Origin: Hydrogenophaga sp.
GTDB lineage: Bacteria > Pseudomonadota > Gammaproteobacteria > Burkholderiales > Burkholderiaceae_C
DNA length: 64,000 nt
Direction of reading: 5' to 3'
Assembly (NCBI RefSeq): GCF_018780385.1
Contig: NZ_JADMJO010000007.1
Coordinates: 41,832-105,831, forward strand
How positions within the stretch are numbered: the stretch's first letter is position 1; each line of letters starts with the position of its first letter. The position numbers and the translations under genes are program-made. The notes beneath the pieces were generated by a model. That model saw nothing but the letters and a program-made list of their open reading frames with translations. It searched no databases and was not told where the DNA came from. Positions 45,327-54,937 of this stretch are shown in pieces.

Positions 45327-46511
45327 ATGACTGAACTGAATCGCCGCGACATTATGAAGACCGGAGGATCGATACTGATCCTTGGCGCAGCCGGGGGGGT
45401 GCCTGCAATCGCATCAGCGCAAGAGACCGTAAAACTGGGGCTCTTGCATTCGCTGTCGGGCACCATCGCCATTGCGGAGGCGTCCTTGGTCGATGCAGAA
45501 AAGCTTGCCATTGAGGAGATCAACGCCAGCGGTGGCGTCATGGGACGGAAGATCGAAGCTGTGGTCGAAGATGGTGCCAGCGACAACTCGGTTTTCGCAG
45601 AAAAGGCCCGCAAGCTTTTGGAGCGAGACAAAGTGGCTGCCATCGTGGGTTGCTACACCTCCGCCTCAAGAAAAGCGGTTCTGCCCGCACTCGGACGTGC
45701 CAAAGGTTTGCTGTACTACCCGACGTACTACGAAGGCCAAGAACAGGACAAACAGGTTTTCTATCCATCGCAGGAGGCCACCCAATCGGTCATCGCCGCT
45801 GTGGAGTGGCTCGCTCGTGAAAAGGGCAAGACCTTCTTCTTGGTCGGCTCCGACTACATCTATCCGCGCACCTGCAACAAGATTGCCAAACCCACTATCG
45901 TGAAAGCGGGCGGCAAGGTGCTGGGAGAGGAATACGCCCCACTGGGTCACACCGAGTTCTCCTCGATCATCAACAAGATCAAGGCCGCAAAACCAGACTG
46001 CATCTACAGCACAGTCGTCGGTGGCTCCAACGTGGCCTTCTACAAGCAACTGCGCGCGGCTGGCCTTGACGGCTCGAAGCAGGTGCTGTTGTCCACGGTG
46101 GTTTCTGAAAATGAAATCGAAGGCATCGGTAAAGACAACGCCGCCGGCTATTTCGCCTGCATGGGCTATTTCCAGAGCATCAAGTCTCCCGACAACGAGA
46201 AGTTCGTCAAGGCTTTCAAAGCCAAGTATGGGCAAGACCGTGTCATTGGTGACCCGATGCAGGTTGCCTACAACAGCGTCTACCTGTGGAAGATGGCTGT
46301 CGAGAAGGCCAAATCATTCGAAGTGGACAAGGTGATTGCCGCCTCCGGAGGGATCGAGCTGGCAGCTCCTGAGGGAACCGTGCGCATGCATGCAACGAAC
46401 CACCATGTGTGGAAGAAGGTGCGTATCGGACGTGCACGCCCTGACGGTCAATTTGACATCGTGTGGGAAGCCCCCGCGTTGGTTGAGCCCAATCCTTTCC
46501 CAAAGATCTGA
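45327..46511 (+). CDS. urtA: UrtA-type periplasmic amide/urea-binding protein
   Basis: 394 aa, GGAG before ATG 45327. The N-terminus carries a twin-Arg-like signal (NRRDIMKTGGSILILGAAGG). The mature protein is a type I periplasmic binding fold of the urea/short-amide family: KLGLLHSLSGTIAIAEASL, GAIVG-like VGCYTSASRKAVLP, YYPTYYEGQEQ, LVGSDYIYPRTCNKI. It is related to the AmiC-type gene at 53774. It begins the transporter operon and delivers substrate to UrtBC. Confidence 0.85.
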   Translation: MTELNRRDIMKTGGSILILGAAGGVPAIASAQETVKLGLLHSLSGTIAIAEASLVDAEKLAIEEINASGGVMGRKIEAVVEDGASDNSVFAEKARKLLERDKVAAIVGCYTSASRKAVLPALGRAKGLLYYPTYYEGQEQDKQVFYPSQEATQSVIAAVEWLAREKGKTFFLVGSDYIYPRTCNKIAKPTIVKAGGKVLGEEYAPLGHTEFSSIINKIKAAKPDCIYSTVVGGSNVAFYKQLRAAGLDGSKQVLLSTVVSENEIEGIGKDNAAGYFACMGYFQSIKSPDNEKFVKAFKAKYGQDRVIGDPMQVAYNSVYLWKMAVEKAKSFEVDKVIAASGGIELAAPEGTVRMHATNHHVWKKVRIGRARPDGQFDIVWEAPALVEPNPFPKI

Positions 46512-46576
46512 GGGATCAGGATCGGTGACCGAGTGCCGCTGGCGCTCGGTCATCCCAACGCATCAGGAGCGGCAGG

Positions 46577-47479
46577 ATGAATTTCGATATTGCAGTGATG
46601 CAGATGTTCAACGGGGTCAGCCTGTTCAGCATTCTGTTGCTGATGGCGATCGGTTTGGCCGTGGTGTTCGGTCTCATGGGCGTGATCAACATGGCCCATG
46701 GCGAATTGATGGCCTTGGGTGCGTACATGACGTACGTGGCATCGCTGGCCTTCGAGCGTTGGGCGCCAGCCTGGATGGATGTGTACCTCTTCGTCGCCAT
46801 CCCCTTCGCATTCATGGTGACGTTTGCGTTTGGCTACGCACTGGAACGCGGCTTCATCCGCTTCTTCTACAACCGTCCGCTAGACACCTTGCTGGCCACC
46901 TGGGGCCTGAGCCTCATCATGCAGCAGACCTACCGCACCGTCTTCGGCGCGCAAGAGGTGAGCGTACCCCTGCCCACTTGGCTCGCCGGCGCCTGGGAAC
47001 CGGTGACGGGCATACAGCTGCCGATCACTCGCATCTTCATCGTTGGTCTGACGATCACGGTTGCAGTAGCGGTCTACCTGTTGTTGTATCGGACTCGCTG
47101 GGGCGTGAAGGTTCGTGCAGTGACGCAGAACCGTGCAATTGCCGGCGCCACGGGAATCAATACCCAGCGCGTTGACGCCCTCACGTTTGCGCTCGGTTCG
47201 GGTCTGGCCGGTATCGCTGGATGCGTGTTCACCATGATCGGCTCCACCAACCCAGGCACCGGTCAGCTCTACATCGTTGATTCCTTCATCGTCGTGGTTT
47301 TCGGTGGCGTGCAAAGCCTTGCGGGTACAGCGCTGTCTGCTTTTGCCATCGCTCAGACGCAAACGTGGCTTGAGTTCCTCATGAGCGGATCGATGGCCAA
47401 AGCCACCATCCTGTTGCTTGTCATTGTGGTTCTCTACTTCCGACCGAACGGCCTGTTTGCTTTGCGTACTCGGAGTTGA
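46577..47479 (+). CDS. urtB: UrtB-type ABC permease
   Basis: 300 aa with about eight hydrophobic helices. LIV-H-family motif LAVVFGLMGVINMAHGELMA and the C-terminal NGLFALRTRS are typical. GGAGCGGCAGG precedes the ATG. It forms the membrane channel with the UrtC-type protein. Confidence 0.9.
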   Translation: MNFDIAVMQMFNGVSLFSILLLMAIGLAVVFGLMGVINMAHGELMALGAYMTYVASLAFERWAPAWMDVYLFVAIPFAFMVTFAFGYALERGFIRFFYNRPLDTLLATWGLSLIMQQTYRTVFGAQEVSVPLPTWLAGAWEPVTGIQLPITRIFIVGLTITVAVAVYLLLYRTRWGVKVRAVTQNRAIAGATGINTQRVDALTFALGSGLAGIAGCVFTMIGSTNPGTGQLYIVDSFIVVVFGGVQSLAGTALSAFAIAQTQTWLEFLMSGSMAKATILLLVIVVLYFRPNGLFALRTRS

Positions 47480-47482
47480 ACC

Positions 47483-48526
47483 ATGCAAGACAACAAACAC
47501 AAGCGCAGCTTCATCTCCACCATCCTCTTGATCGGTCTCTTGGTGGTGGTGCTGCCGCTCGTGCTGGATCCATTTCGCCTGAATCTGATCGGCAAGTATC
47601 TGGCGTTCGCCTTTGTTGCGCTCGGCATCGTGCTGACCTGGGGCTACGGGGGCATCTTGAGCCTGGGCCAAGGTGTGTTCTTCGGCCTCGGTGGTTACAT
47701 GATGGCGATGTTTCTGAAGCTCGAAGCTTCGGCACCTGAACTCCCGGATTTCATGGTCTGGAGCAGTGTGGAGCAACTTCCAACCTGGTGGATTCCTTTC
47801 AAATCTCTTGGACTCACAGTGCTGTGCATCGTGGTGATTCCAGTTGTATTGGCCTACGTGTTTTCGTACGCGATTTTTCGCCGTCGGGTCAGCGGCGTGT
47901 ACTTCGCCATCGTGACGCTGTCCTTGGCGCTCACCCTCACCGTTGTGGTGGTCGGCCAGCAAGGGGATACGGGCGGCGCCAACGGCATCACGGATTTTCG
48001 AACTTTACTCGGCATGGACATCCTGTCCGATCACTCGCTGAGGATTTTGTATTTCGTCGAAGTCGCGGTGCTGTCGCTGGCCATGCTGTTGTCGTTGGCG
48101 GTGGTGCGCAGCCGCTTCGGAAAGATCCTGATCGCCATTCGTGACCGCGAAGACCGCGTGCGATTCAGTGGCTACGACACTGCACATATGAAGGCGTTTG
48201 TCTTTGCCTGTGGAGCCTTGCTGGCGTCCTTGGGCGGAGCATTTTTCACCCTTCAGGTCGGTCTCATTGCACCCAGTGTCATCGGTGTCGTGGCGTCGGT
48301 GGAAATGGTGATTTACGCCGCCGTGGGTGGACGCATGTCTGTGCCGGGTGCTGTCGTTGGTGCCTTGCTCATCGGCTTCCTCAAGTCGTACTTGTCGGAG
48401 GCATTTCCCGAGGGTTGGCTCTACTTTTTGGGAGCTGTCTTCATCCTGGTGGTGTGGGTCATGCCCAACGGGTTGGCGGGGCTGATGGACCAGTGGTCCA
48501 ACCGCCGTCGGAGCAGGGCTACGTGA
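47483..48526 (+). CDS. urtC: UrtC-type ABC permease
   Basis: 347 aa membrane protein with the LIV-M motif YGGILSLGQGVFFGLGGYM and the family loop WSSVEQLPTWWIPF. Starts three bases after urtB and overlaps urtD by one base. The interface segment is RDREDRVRFSGYDTAHMKAF. Confidence 0.9.
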   Translation: MQDNKHKRSFISTILLIGLLVVVLPLVLDPFRLNLIGKYLAFAFVALGIVLTWGYGGILSLGQGVFFGLGGYMMAMFLKLEASAPELPDFMVWSSVEQLPTWWIPFKSLGLTVLCIVVIPVVLAYVFSYAIFRRRVSGVYFAIVTLSLALTLTVVVVGQQGDTGGANGITDFRTLLGMDILSDHSLRILYFVEVAVLSLAMLLSLAVVRSRFGKILIAIRDREDRVRFSGYDTAHMKAFVFACGALLASLGGAFFTLQVGLIAPSVIGVVASVEMVIYAAVGGRMSVPGAVVGALLIGFLKSYLSEAFPEGWLYFLGAVFILVVWVMPNGLAGLMDQWSNRRRSRAT

Positions 48527-49335
48527 TGAATGTCAGCGCCACTCTCCCAAGAGCCCAACACAACGGTGCAAATCCTATGTCTCAAACGGTGACCCATACG
48601 AGTGGAAAAGTGCTCGTCGTTGAAGACCTCACGGTCTCGTTCGATGGTTTCAAAGCGGTGGACTCCCTGAGTCTTTCTGTGGACCGAAACGAGCTGCGCG
48701 TGATCATCGGGCCCAACGGTGCGGGCAAGACCACGTTGCTCGACATGATCTGCGGAAAGACCAAGCCTACGTCGGGGCGGGTGATGTTCAACGACATGGA
48801 CATCACGCGCCTGACCGAGCACCAGATTGTGCGGGCGGGCGTAGGTCGAAAATTTCAGACGCCATCGGTTTACGAGGACCTCACGGTGCTCGAAAACCTC
48901 GAAATTTCCCTCCCTCGCACACACGGTGTCTTTCAGTCTTTGACCTTTCGGCGAACGCCCGAGGTCATGGACCGCATTCATGCGATGGCCGAGAAGATCT
49001 ATCTCATCGAGGCCATCCACAGTCGCGCCGGCCAGCTCAGCCATGGACAAAAGCAGTGGCTGGAAATCGGGATGTTGCTCATGCAGGAGTCATCCCTGCT
49101 GCTGCTCGACGAACCCGTGGCGGGCATGAGTCCTCGTGAGCGCGAGCAGACCGGTGATTTGCTCAGCCTCATCGCTGCCGGCAAGTCCGTGATCGTGATC
49201 GAGCACGACATGGACTTCGTCAAACGCATTGCGCACAAGGTCACCGTACTCCATCAGGGAAAGCTCTTGAGCGAAGGCAGCGCAAGCGAGGTTCAGCAAG
49301 ATCCCCGCGTCATCGACGTTTATCTTGGCCATTGA
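48526..49335 (+). CDS. urtD: UrtD-type ABC ATPase
   Basis: 269 aa from the ATG that overlaps the urtC stop (another ATG at 48577). Walker A GPNGAGKTT, Q-loop GVGRKFQTPSVYEDLTV, a signature of the UrtD form (QLSHGQKQWLEIGMLLMQ) and Walker B LLLLDEPVAGMS. Confidence 0.9.
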   Translation: MNVSATLPRAQHNGANPMSQTVTHTSGKVLVVEDLTVSFDGFKAVDSLSLSVDRNELRVIIGPNGAGKTTLLDMICGKTKPTSGRVMFNDMDITRLTEHQIVRAGVGRKFQTPSVYEDLTVLENLEISLPRTHGVFQSLTFRRTPEVMDRIHAMAEKIYLIEAIHSRAGQLSHGQKQWLEIGMLLMQESSLLLLDEPVAGMSPREREQTGDLLSLIAAGKSVIVIEHDMDFVKRIAHKVTVLHQGKLLSEGSASEVQQDPRVIDVYLGH

Positions 49336-49347
49336 GGAGAGAACAGC

Positions 49348-50037
49348 ATGTTGGAGATTTCTCAACTCAATGTCGCCTACGGCGAGTCCCATGTGATCCA
49401 CGATGTGTCGTTCAAGGTAGGCCCGCGAGAGTCTGTGGCCATCATGGGTCGCAACGGGATGGGGAAGACCACCTTGCTCAAGTCCCTGATCGGGCTGCTT
49501 CCGGTGCGTTCGGGTGCGATCCGGTTGGATGGCGCGGAGATGGTCGGGCAGCCCAGCTACCGTCGCGTGCAAAACGGCATGGCCTTCGTCCCGCAAGGCC
49601 GCATGGTGTTCCCTTTTCTCTCGGTGGAGCAAAACATCCTCTGCGGAGCCGAGCACTCTGGTTATCGGCAGGTACCCGACTACATCTACCAGTTCTTCCC
49701 GGTGCTGAAGGACATGAAGCAGCGCAAGGCAGGGAATCTCTCGGGCGGTCAGCAGCAGATGCTGGCCATCTCGCGAGCCTTGGTCTCCGACCCGAAAGTT
49801 CTGATTCTTGATGAACCCACCGAAGGCATCCAGCCTTCAATCATCAAGGAAATTGCACAGACCCTCAACGTTCTTCGCCATGAGCGGGGATTTGCCGTCG
49901 TGGTGTCTGAGCAGGTACTGAGTTTTGCCCTGGATCTGGCTGACCGGTTTCTGGTCATCGATCGCGGGCGGATCGTGCACGAAGAAATGCGTGCTGAGCT
50001 CAATCAGGAAAAAGTGAAGTCGTTCCTGACCGTTTAA
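49348..50037 (+). CDS. urtE: UrtE-type ABC ATPase
   Basis: 229 aa. Walker [26 protein letters not shown], signature [15 protein letters not shown], Walker [15 protein letters not shown]. Pairs with UrtD to drive uptake. The amidase gene follows after 26 bases, so amide import and hydrolysis are in one transcript. Confidence 0.9.
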   Translation: MLEISQLNVAYGESHVIHDVSFKVGPRESVAIMGRNGMGKTTLLKSLIGLLPVRSGAIRLDGAEMVGQPSYRRVQNGMAFVPQGRMVFPFLSVEQNILCGAEHSGYRQVPDYIYQFFPVLKDMKQRKAGNLSGGQQQMLAISRALVSDPKVLILDEPTEGIQPSIIKEIAQTLNVLRHERGFAVVVSEQVLSFALDLADRFLVIDRGRIVHEEMRAELNQEKVKSFLTV

Positions 50038-50063
50038 CCCCCAACCCCTCCCAGGAGATTTTC

Positions 50064-51101
50064 ATGAGACATGGTGACATTTCCAGCAGCAACGATTGTG
50101 TCGGCGTCGCGGTCGTCAACTACAAAATGCCCCGCCTGCACACCACCGCAGAGGTGTTGGCAAATGCGCGCGCCATTGGTGAGATGCTCGTTGGCATGAA
50201 GAAGGGACTGCCCGGCATGGACCTGGTGATCTTTCCAGAATATTCAACGCACGGGATCATGTACGACTCGAAAGAGATGTACGAGACCGCTTCGACAGTT
50301 CCAGGCGCTGAGACGGAGATTTTTGCCGAGGCTTGCCGCAAGGCCAATGTCTGGGGTGTGTTTTCCTTGACGGGAGAGCGTCACGAAGAACACCCCAACA
50401 AGGCGCCTTACAACACGCTCATCCTGATGAACAACAAGGGGGAGATTGTTCAAAAGTACCGAAAGATCATGCCTTGGGTGCCTATCGAGGGTTGGTATCC
50501 CGGCGACTGCACGTATGTCTCTGAAGGCCCGAAGGGCATGAAGATGAGCTTGATCATCTGCGACGACGGCAACTACCCTGAGATCTGGCGTGATTGCGCC
50601 ATGCGCGGTGCAGAACTGATCATTCGTTGCCAAGGCTACATGTATCCCGCCAAGGAACAGCAGATCATGGTGTCCAAGACCATGGCTTTCCTCAACAACA
50701 CTTACGTTGCGGTGGCCAACGCAGCTGGGTTCGACGGTGTGTATTCGTACTTCGGCCACTCGGCCGTGATCGGCTTCGATGGCCGCACGCTGGGCGAGTG
50801 CGGTGAGGAGGAGATGGGCATCCAGTACGCTGAACTGTCCATGAGCCTGATCCGTGACGCGCGCAAAAACGGGCAATCGCAAAACCACCTGTTCAAACTG
50901 GTGCACCGGGGCTACACCGGGTTGATCAACTCGGGCGATGGCGACAAAGGTGTGGCTGCTTGCCCTTACAACTTCTACGCCAACTGGATCAACGATCCGG
51001 AAGGAACGCGCGAAATGGTGGAGTCGTTCACGCGCACCACCGTGGGCACGGAGGAATGCCCGATCGAGGGCATCCCCAACGCCGCGACCAAGCATCGCTG
51101 A
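50064..51101 (+). CDS. amiE: AmiE, aliphatic amidase
   Basis: 345 aa nitrilase-fold enzyme. The catalytic triad is at the family positions: Glu59 (FPEYSTHG), Lys134 (YRKIMPW) and Cys166 ([11 protein letters not shown]). AmiE hydrolyses acetamide, propionamide and similar short amides to the acid and ammonia, and can transfer the acyl group to hydroxylamine. CCAGGAG precedes the ATG. It is cytoplasmic and lies between the transporter genes and the CbbQ/O-like pair. Confidence 0.95.
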   Translation: MRHGDISSSNDCVGVAVVNYKMPRLHTTAEVLANARAIGEMLVGMKKGLPGMDLVIFPEYSTHGIMYDSKEMYETASTVPGAETEIFAEACRKANVWGVFSLTGERHEEHPNKAPYNTLILMNNKGEIVQKYRKIMPWVPIEGWYPGDCTYVSEGPKGMKMSLIICDDGNYPEIWRDCAMRGAELIIRCQGYMYPAKEQQIMVSKTMAFLNNTYVAVANAAGFDGVYSYFGHSAVIGFDGRTLGECGEEEMGIQYAELSMSLIRDARKNGQSQNHLFKLVHRGYTGLINSGDGDKGVAACPYNFYANWINDPEGTREMVESFTRTTVGTEECPIEGIPNAATKHR

Positions 51102-51138
51102 GCCCGAGACGCGTCTTCTTCATCTTCAGGATCCTTGC

Positions 51139-51945
51139 ATGTCAACAGCACTCGACGAGTACCTCATACGCACCGAACCGTTCTACCAGGCAGCGGGCCC
51201 CGAGATCGAGTGTTATGAGCGCGCGTACGCGCATCGGATGCCGTTGATGCTGAAAGGTCCTACCGGCTGTGGGAAGACGCGCTTCGTCGAATACATGGCG
51301 TGGAAGCTGCAGCGCCCGTTGGTGACGCTGGCCTGCAACGAAGACATGACAGCTTCCGATCTGATCGGGCGCTATCTCCTCGATGCCGATGGAACTGCGT
51401 GGCACGACGGGCCCATGACGCTCGCCGTGCGCCACGGTGGCATCTGTTACCTCGACGAGGTAGTGGAGGCTCGACAGGACACGACGGTGGTGATCCATCC
51501 GCTCACCGATGCTCGCCGCATTCTCCCGCTGGACAAAAAAGGTGAGGTGGTGAAAGCGCACCCGGACTTCCAGTTGGTGGTCTCGTACAACCCGGGCTAT
51601 CAGAGCAGCGCCAAAGACATGAAGCCATCTACGCGGCAACGCTTCGCCTCGCTGGATTTTGACTACCCATCCGAGGATAAGGAGGTCGGCATCGTGGCAC
51701 ACGAAGCCGGGGTGTCTGACGTGTTGGCACGGCAATTGGTCACCATCGCTCACTGCACCCGTGCACTGAAGCAAAAGGGATTGGACGAAGGCGTGTCCAC
51801 TCGTATGCTCATCTACGCCGGCATCCTCATCCGAGACGGCATGTCGAAAGCCCAGAGTTGTGAAATGACGATGATCCGCCCGCTGACAGACGATCCCGAC
51901 ATGGCGCTGGCCATCCGCAATTTTGTCACTGCCCAGTTTGGATGA
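51139..51945 (+). CDS. CbbQ/NorQ-family MoxR AAA+ ATPase
   Basis: 268 aa. Walker A GPTGCGKT (40-47), Walker B GGICYLDEVVEA (about 99-110), sensor region VVSYNPGYQSSAKDMKP and arginine-containing STRQRFASLDFDYP. This is the CbbQ/NirQ/NorQ type, which forms hexameric rings that work with a vWA partner to remodel a client (RuBisCO, nitric oxide reductase). Its ORF is followed by the vWA gene with an ATGA overlap. Here the likely client is the amidase just upstream; P. aeruginosa amiB is an ATP-binding protein at the same place. Confidence 0.85.
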   Translation: MSTALDEYLIRTEPFYQAAGPEIECYERAYAHRMPLMLKGPTGCGKTRFVEYMAWKLQRPLVTLACNEDMTASDLIGRYLLDADGTAWHDGPMTLAVRHGGICYLDEVVEARQDTTVVIHPLTDARRILPLDKKGEVVKAHPDFQLVVSYNPGYQSSAKDMKPSTRQRFASLDFDYPSEDKEVGIVAHEAGVSDVLARQLVTIAHCTRALKQKGLDEGVSTRMLIYAGILIRDGMSKAQSCEMTMIRPLTDDPDMALAIRNFVTAQFG

Positions 51946-53651
51946 CCGTGTCGCCTCACGTGAGCTCCGAGCTGTCGGGCGTTGAGCCTTTGTCGGGTTT
52001 ACTGCCAGCGTTGCGCTTGCTGGCGCACGGGTTGAGCAACGGCCAGATCGCAGTGGAGGACAACAGCATGACGGGTCGGACAGAGCGCGCTGTGCTCACA
52101 TCCACCCAGCTCTTGCTCACCAGCCGCCCAATGGATGAGAAGCCCGCTTTACCCGAGCGTCTGTTCGGCTTGTTGCGCGCGACGGTGGCCCATGCCGTGG
52201 CGCACCGGCGGTTCTCTCGCCCTGCACTTCCGACGCACACGCTGAAGCCCTTGGGGCTCGCTGTTGTTTCTGCGATAGAAGACGCCCGAGTCGAGCGCCT
52301 GTTGTGGTGCAGGTACCCAGGTGTGCGCCAATGGTTTCTGGAGCACCTCGCCCCGGTCCCCGATCCAGGTGACCTGAGCTTTGAAGCACTCGTCTCACGC
52401 ATGGACCGCATCTTGCTGGACCCTGGGTACAGCGACGACAACCATTGGGTCAACAAAGCAAAACGACTGTTCGAAGAGGTGGCCGCGGCACATGGGCTGG
52501 AGGCCTACGACGAGTTTCGTGCGGTCGCGTCCATCTTGGCCAATGACCTGGGCCAGATGCGCGTTCGTTTCGATCCGCAGCACCACGTCGTGCCCTCGCC
52601 CTATCGGGATGACAACAGTTACTTGTGGACGTTTCCCGAAAACAACCAGGCCCAGGACGAGGCGATCGCCTCACCTCAGTCGGCTACCCCCCGCATGGCG
52701 AATGTGACCAACGGGGACGCTTCGTCATCTCCGCAGGACAACCAGGAGGAAATGGAACTCGGCAGGTTTGTGTACCCCGAGTGGCACCACGTGCTGGATC
52801 TCTGGCGCCATAACTGGTGCACCGTGTTGGAAAAGCTGCCAAGCAGCTCGGTCCAGGGGCCATCACGAGGTGGCATTGCCGCTGCCCATTCCGTCAAGCC
52901 GATGGCCCTTCGTCGTTTGAGACGATTGAGCCGCCGGCACCGGTTGCGAAGGCAGTGGGAGGGCGATGACATCGACCTGAACGCCGCCATCGAAGTGTTG
53001 GTCGATCGTCGACTCAGCCTTCAGCCTGAGCCGCGTTTGTTCATGCGAGCAGGGCGGGAGACTGGGGCCTCCAGCATTCTGGTGCTGCTCGATCTTTCCG
53101 AGTCGACCAACGAACCTTGCGGTTCTTCTGGTCAGACCTTGCTGGATCTGGAAAAGCAAGCGGCTTTCATGCTGGCGGACGCGACCGCCAACACAGACGA
53201 CCGCATTGCCATACATGGGTTCAGCTCCAACACGCGGGCGCAGGTGGACTACCACCGGATGCTTGAGTTCGGAGTGCCACTGCAAGGCGCAGCCCGATCC
53301 CGCCTGGCTTCGGTGCCAGGGCGCCACTCGACCCGCATTGGAGCGGCACTCCGCCATGCCAGCGCTTTGTTGCAGGATGAGGGGGACAATCGACGCGCGA
53401 TCTTGCTCGTGACCGACGGCGCACCAGCGGATGTGGACGTGTTCGACTCCGAGTACCTCACAGAAGACGCGCGGGTGGCGGTGATGCAAGCCCGAGTGGC
53501 TGGCGTGAGAGTTTTTTGTATTGCCGTGGATGCCCAGGCCGACCATTACGTTCGCAGAATATTTGGCTGGCGGGACTATTGCATTGCCGAGAACGCTTCG
53601 TCTCTTCCTACTCAGCTTCAACGGGCTTATGCCCGACTGGTCGGAGGATGA
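51942..53651 (+). CDS. CbbO/NorD-type vWA-domain protein
   Basis: 569 aa. The last ~190 residues are a von Willebrand A domain with MIDAS start LVLLDLSESTNEP (about 382-393), GFSSNTRAQVDYH and LLVTDGAPADVDVFDS. The first ~370 residues are the variable helical part found in CbbO/NorD. In these families the vWA protein bridges the AAA+ ring to its client. It overlaps the CbbQ-like gene. Client identity is inferred from context. Confidence 0.85.
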   Translation: MTVSPHVSSELSGVEPLSGLLPALRLLAHGLSNGQIAVEDNSMTGRTERAVLTSTQLLLTSRPMDEKPALPERLFGLLRATVAHAVAHRRFSRPALPTHTLKPLGLAVVSAIEDARVERLLWCRYPGVRQWFLEHLAPVPDPGDLSFEALVSRMDRILLDPGYSDDNHWVNKAKRLFEEVAAAHGLEAYDEFRAVASILANDLGQMRVRFDPQHHVVPSPYRDDNSYLWTFPENNQAQDEAIASPQSATPRMANVTNGDASSSPQDNQEEMELGRFVYPEWHHVLDLWRHNWCTVLEKLPSSSVQGPSRGGIAAAHSVKPMALRRLRRLSRRHRLRRQWEGDDIDLNAAIEVLVDRRLSLQPEPRLFMRAGRETGASSILVLLDLSESTNEPCGSSGQTLLDLEKQAAFMLADATANTDDRIAIHGFSSNTRAQVDYHRMLEFGVPLQGAARSRLASVPGRHSTRIGAALRHASALLQDEGDNRRAILLVTDGAPADVDVFDSEYLTEDARVAVMQARVAGVRVFCIAVDAQADHYVRRIFGWRDYCIAENASSLPTQLQRAYARLVGG

Positions 53652-53781
53652 AGCATGTACGACTTGTGCAGCCACAGGTTGTGTTGTCAAGATGGGGATG
53701 TTTGCAACCATGCGTGAGAAGCTTTTGCCGCGCAAGCGGTGCGGGTGCGGCGTGAGCCGTAAAGGGGAGCCGAATGGCTAA
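53629..53781 (+). CDS. Possible small Cys-rich protein, 50 aa
   Basis: ATG at 53629 overlaps the vWA gene end and the frame ends at 53781 across the amiC start. The product has CTTCAATGC near the N-terminus and KRCGCGV near the C-terminus, five cysteines, with MREKLLPRKR between. It looks like a small zinc-ribbon or cluster protein. No clear Shine-Dalgarno; coupling to the vWA gene is possible. A frame at 53655 (20 aa, with GGAGG) is an alternative. Not identified. Confidence 0.4.
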   Translation: MPDWSEDEACTTCAATGCVVKMGMFATMREKLLPRKRCGCGVSRKGEPNG

Positions 53782-54937
53782 CAAAGACCCTATCAGGGTC
53801 GGTATATTGTTTTCCGCGACGGGTGTGACATCGACCATCGGGTTATCGCAGATGCATGGCGCCCTCTTGGCTGTTGATGAAATCAATGACTCGGGCGGCA
53901 TAGACGGCCGGGAGCTGCAGCCCGTGCACTACGACCCCGAATCCAACCCGATTCGCTACGCTGAGTTGACCGAACGCCTCATCCATCGGGACGGCGTGAA
54001 CGTGATTTTTGGCTGTTACATGTCCAGCAGTCGAAAGGCGGTGATTCCGATCATCGAAAAGTGGAACAAGCTGCTGTTTTATCCCACGCTGTACGAAGGC
54101 TTCGAGTATTCCGCCAATGTGATCTACACCGGGGCCGCTCCCAACCAGAACAGCGTGCAGCTGGCCGAATTCATAACGTCGAATTTTGGCGCCCGTGTGT
54201 ATCTGATCGGATCCGACTACATCTACCCCTATGAGTCCAACCGGATCATGGGTGAGTTGGTCCTGCAGCGCCAAGGCAGTGAAAAACTGGCAGAGCGTTA
54301 CGTGCCTCTCGACGCGACCGAGCGCAATTTCGCAGATGTCATGTCGGACATCCGTAACAAGCGACCAGACTTCATTTTCTCTACGGTGGTCGGCGATTCC
54401 ACTGCATCGTTGTACCGGGCTTACGCAGATGCCGGCTTCGACCCCAAGACGATGCCGATAGCCAGTCTGACGACTTCCGAGGCGGAAATTTCGCAGATGG
54501 AGCGTGGCCTTGCGACAGGTCACTACACATCTGCCCCTTATTTTCAGTCGATCGACTCGGAGGCCAACCGACGCTGCCTCACCAATCTTCGACAGCGGGT
54601 TGGTGACTCATGTGTTCCGAATCTATGCTGGGAAGCGTCATACTTCCAGATGCACATATTTGCCAACGCAATGCGCCATGCAGGCAGTGACGACATCTCG
54701 ACGTTGATGCCTTACATCCTGGGTAGCGAATTCGACGCGCCTCAGGGCCGGGTGAAGATTGATCCGACCAATCACCACACCTGCCTCTACCCGCGTATTG
54801 GTCGGGTCAATTCCGATGGGCAGTTCACGATCGTCCGCCAGGCCCGCCGATCGGTGTACCCTGATCCTTACCTCGTGACTCATTCACTGGGTGACTGGGC
54901 AGCGCGTTTGGACACGCTGGACAAGTTGGAGTGCTGA
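53774..54937 (+). CDS. amiC: AmiC, cytoplasmic amide sensor
   Basis: 387 aa of the periplasmic-binding fold but with no signal peptide (MANKDPIRVGILFSATG), as expected of AmiC, which stays in the cytoplasm and holds AmiR. GCYMSSSRKAVIPI, YPTLYEGFEYS and LIGSDYIYPYESNRI are shared with the exported UrtA-type protein of the same operon. Amide binding would release AmiR. GGGGAG precedes the ATG; the stop overlaps the amiR start. Confidence 0.9.
   Translation: MANKDPIRVGILFSATGVTSTIGLSQMHGALLAVDEINDSGGIDGRELQPVHYDPESNPIRYAELTERLIHRDGVNVIFGCYMSSSRKAVIPIIEKWNKLLFYPTLYEGFEYSANVIYTGAAPNQNSVQLAEFITSNFGARVYLIGSDYIYPYESNRIMGELVLQRQGSEKLAERYVPLDATERNFADVMSDIRNKRPDFIFSTVVGDSTASLYRAYADAGFDPKTMPIASLTTSEAEISQMERGLATGHYTSAPYFQSIDSEANRRCLTNLRQRVGDSCVPNLCWEASYFQMHIFANAMRHAGSDDISTLMPYILGSEFDAPQGRVKIDPTNHHTCLYPRIGRVNSDGQFTIVRQARRSVYPDPYLVTHSLGDWAARLDTLDKLEC

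Noticed and set aside
46880..47962. 360-codon minus-strand ORF
   Set aside because: Antisense to the urtB and urtC genes; His/Gln-rich shadow without a family.
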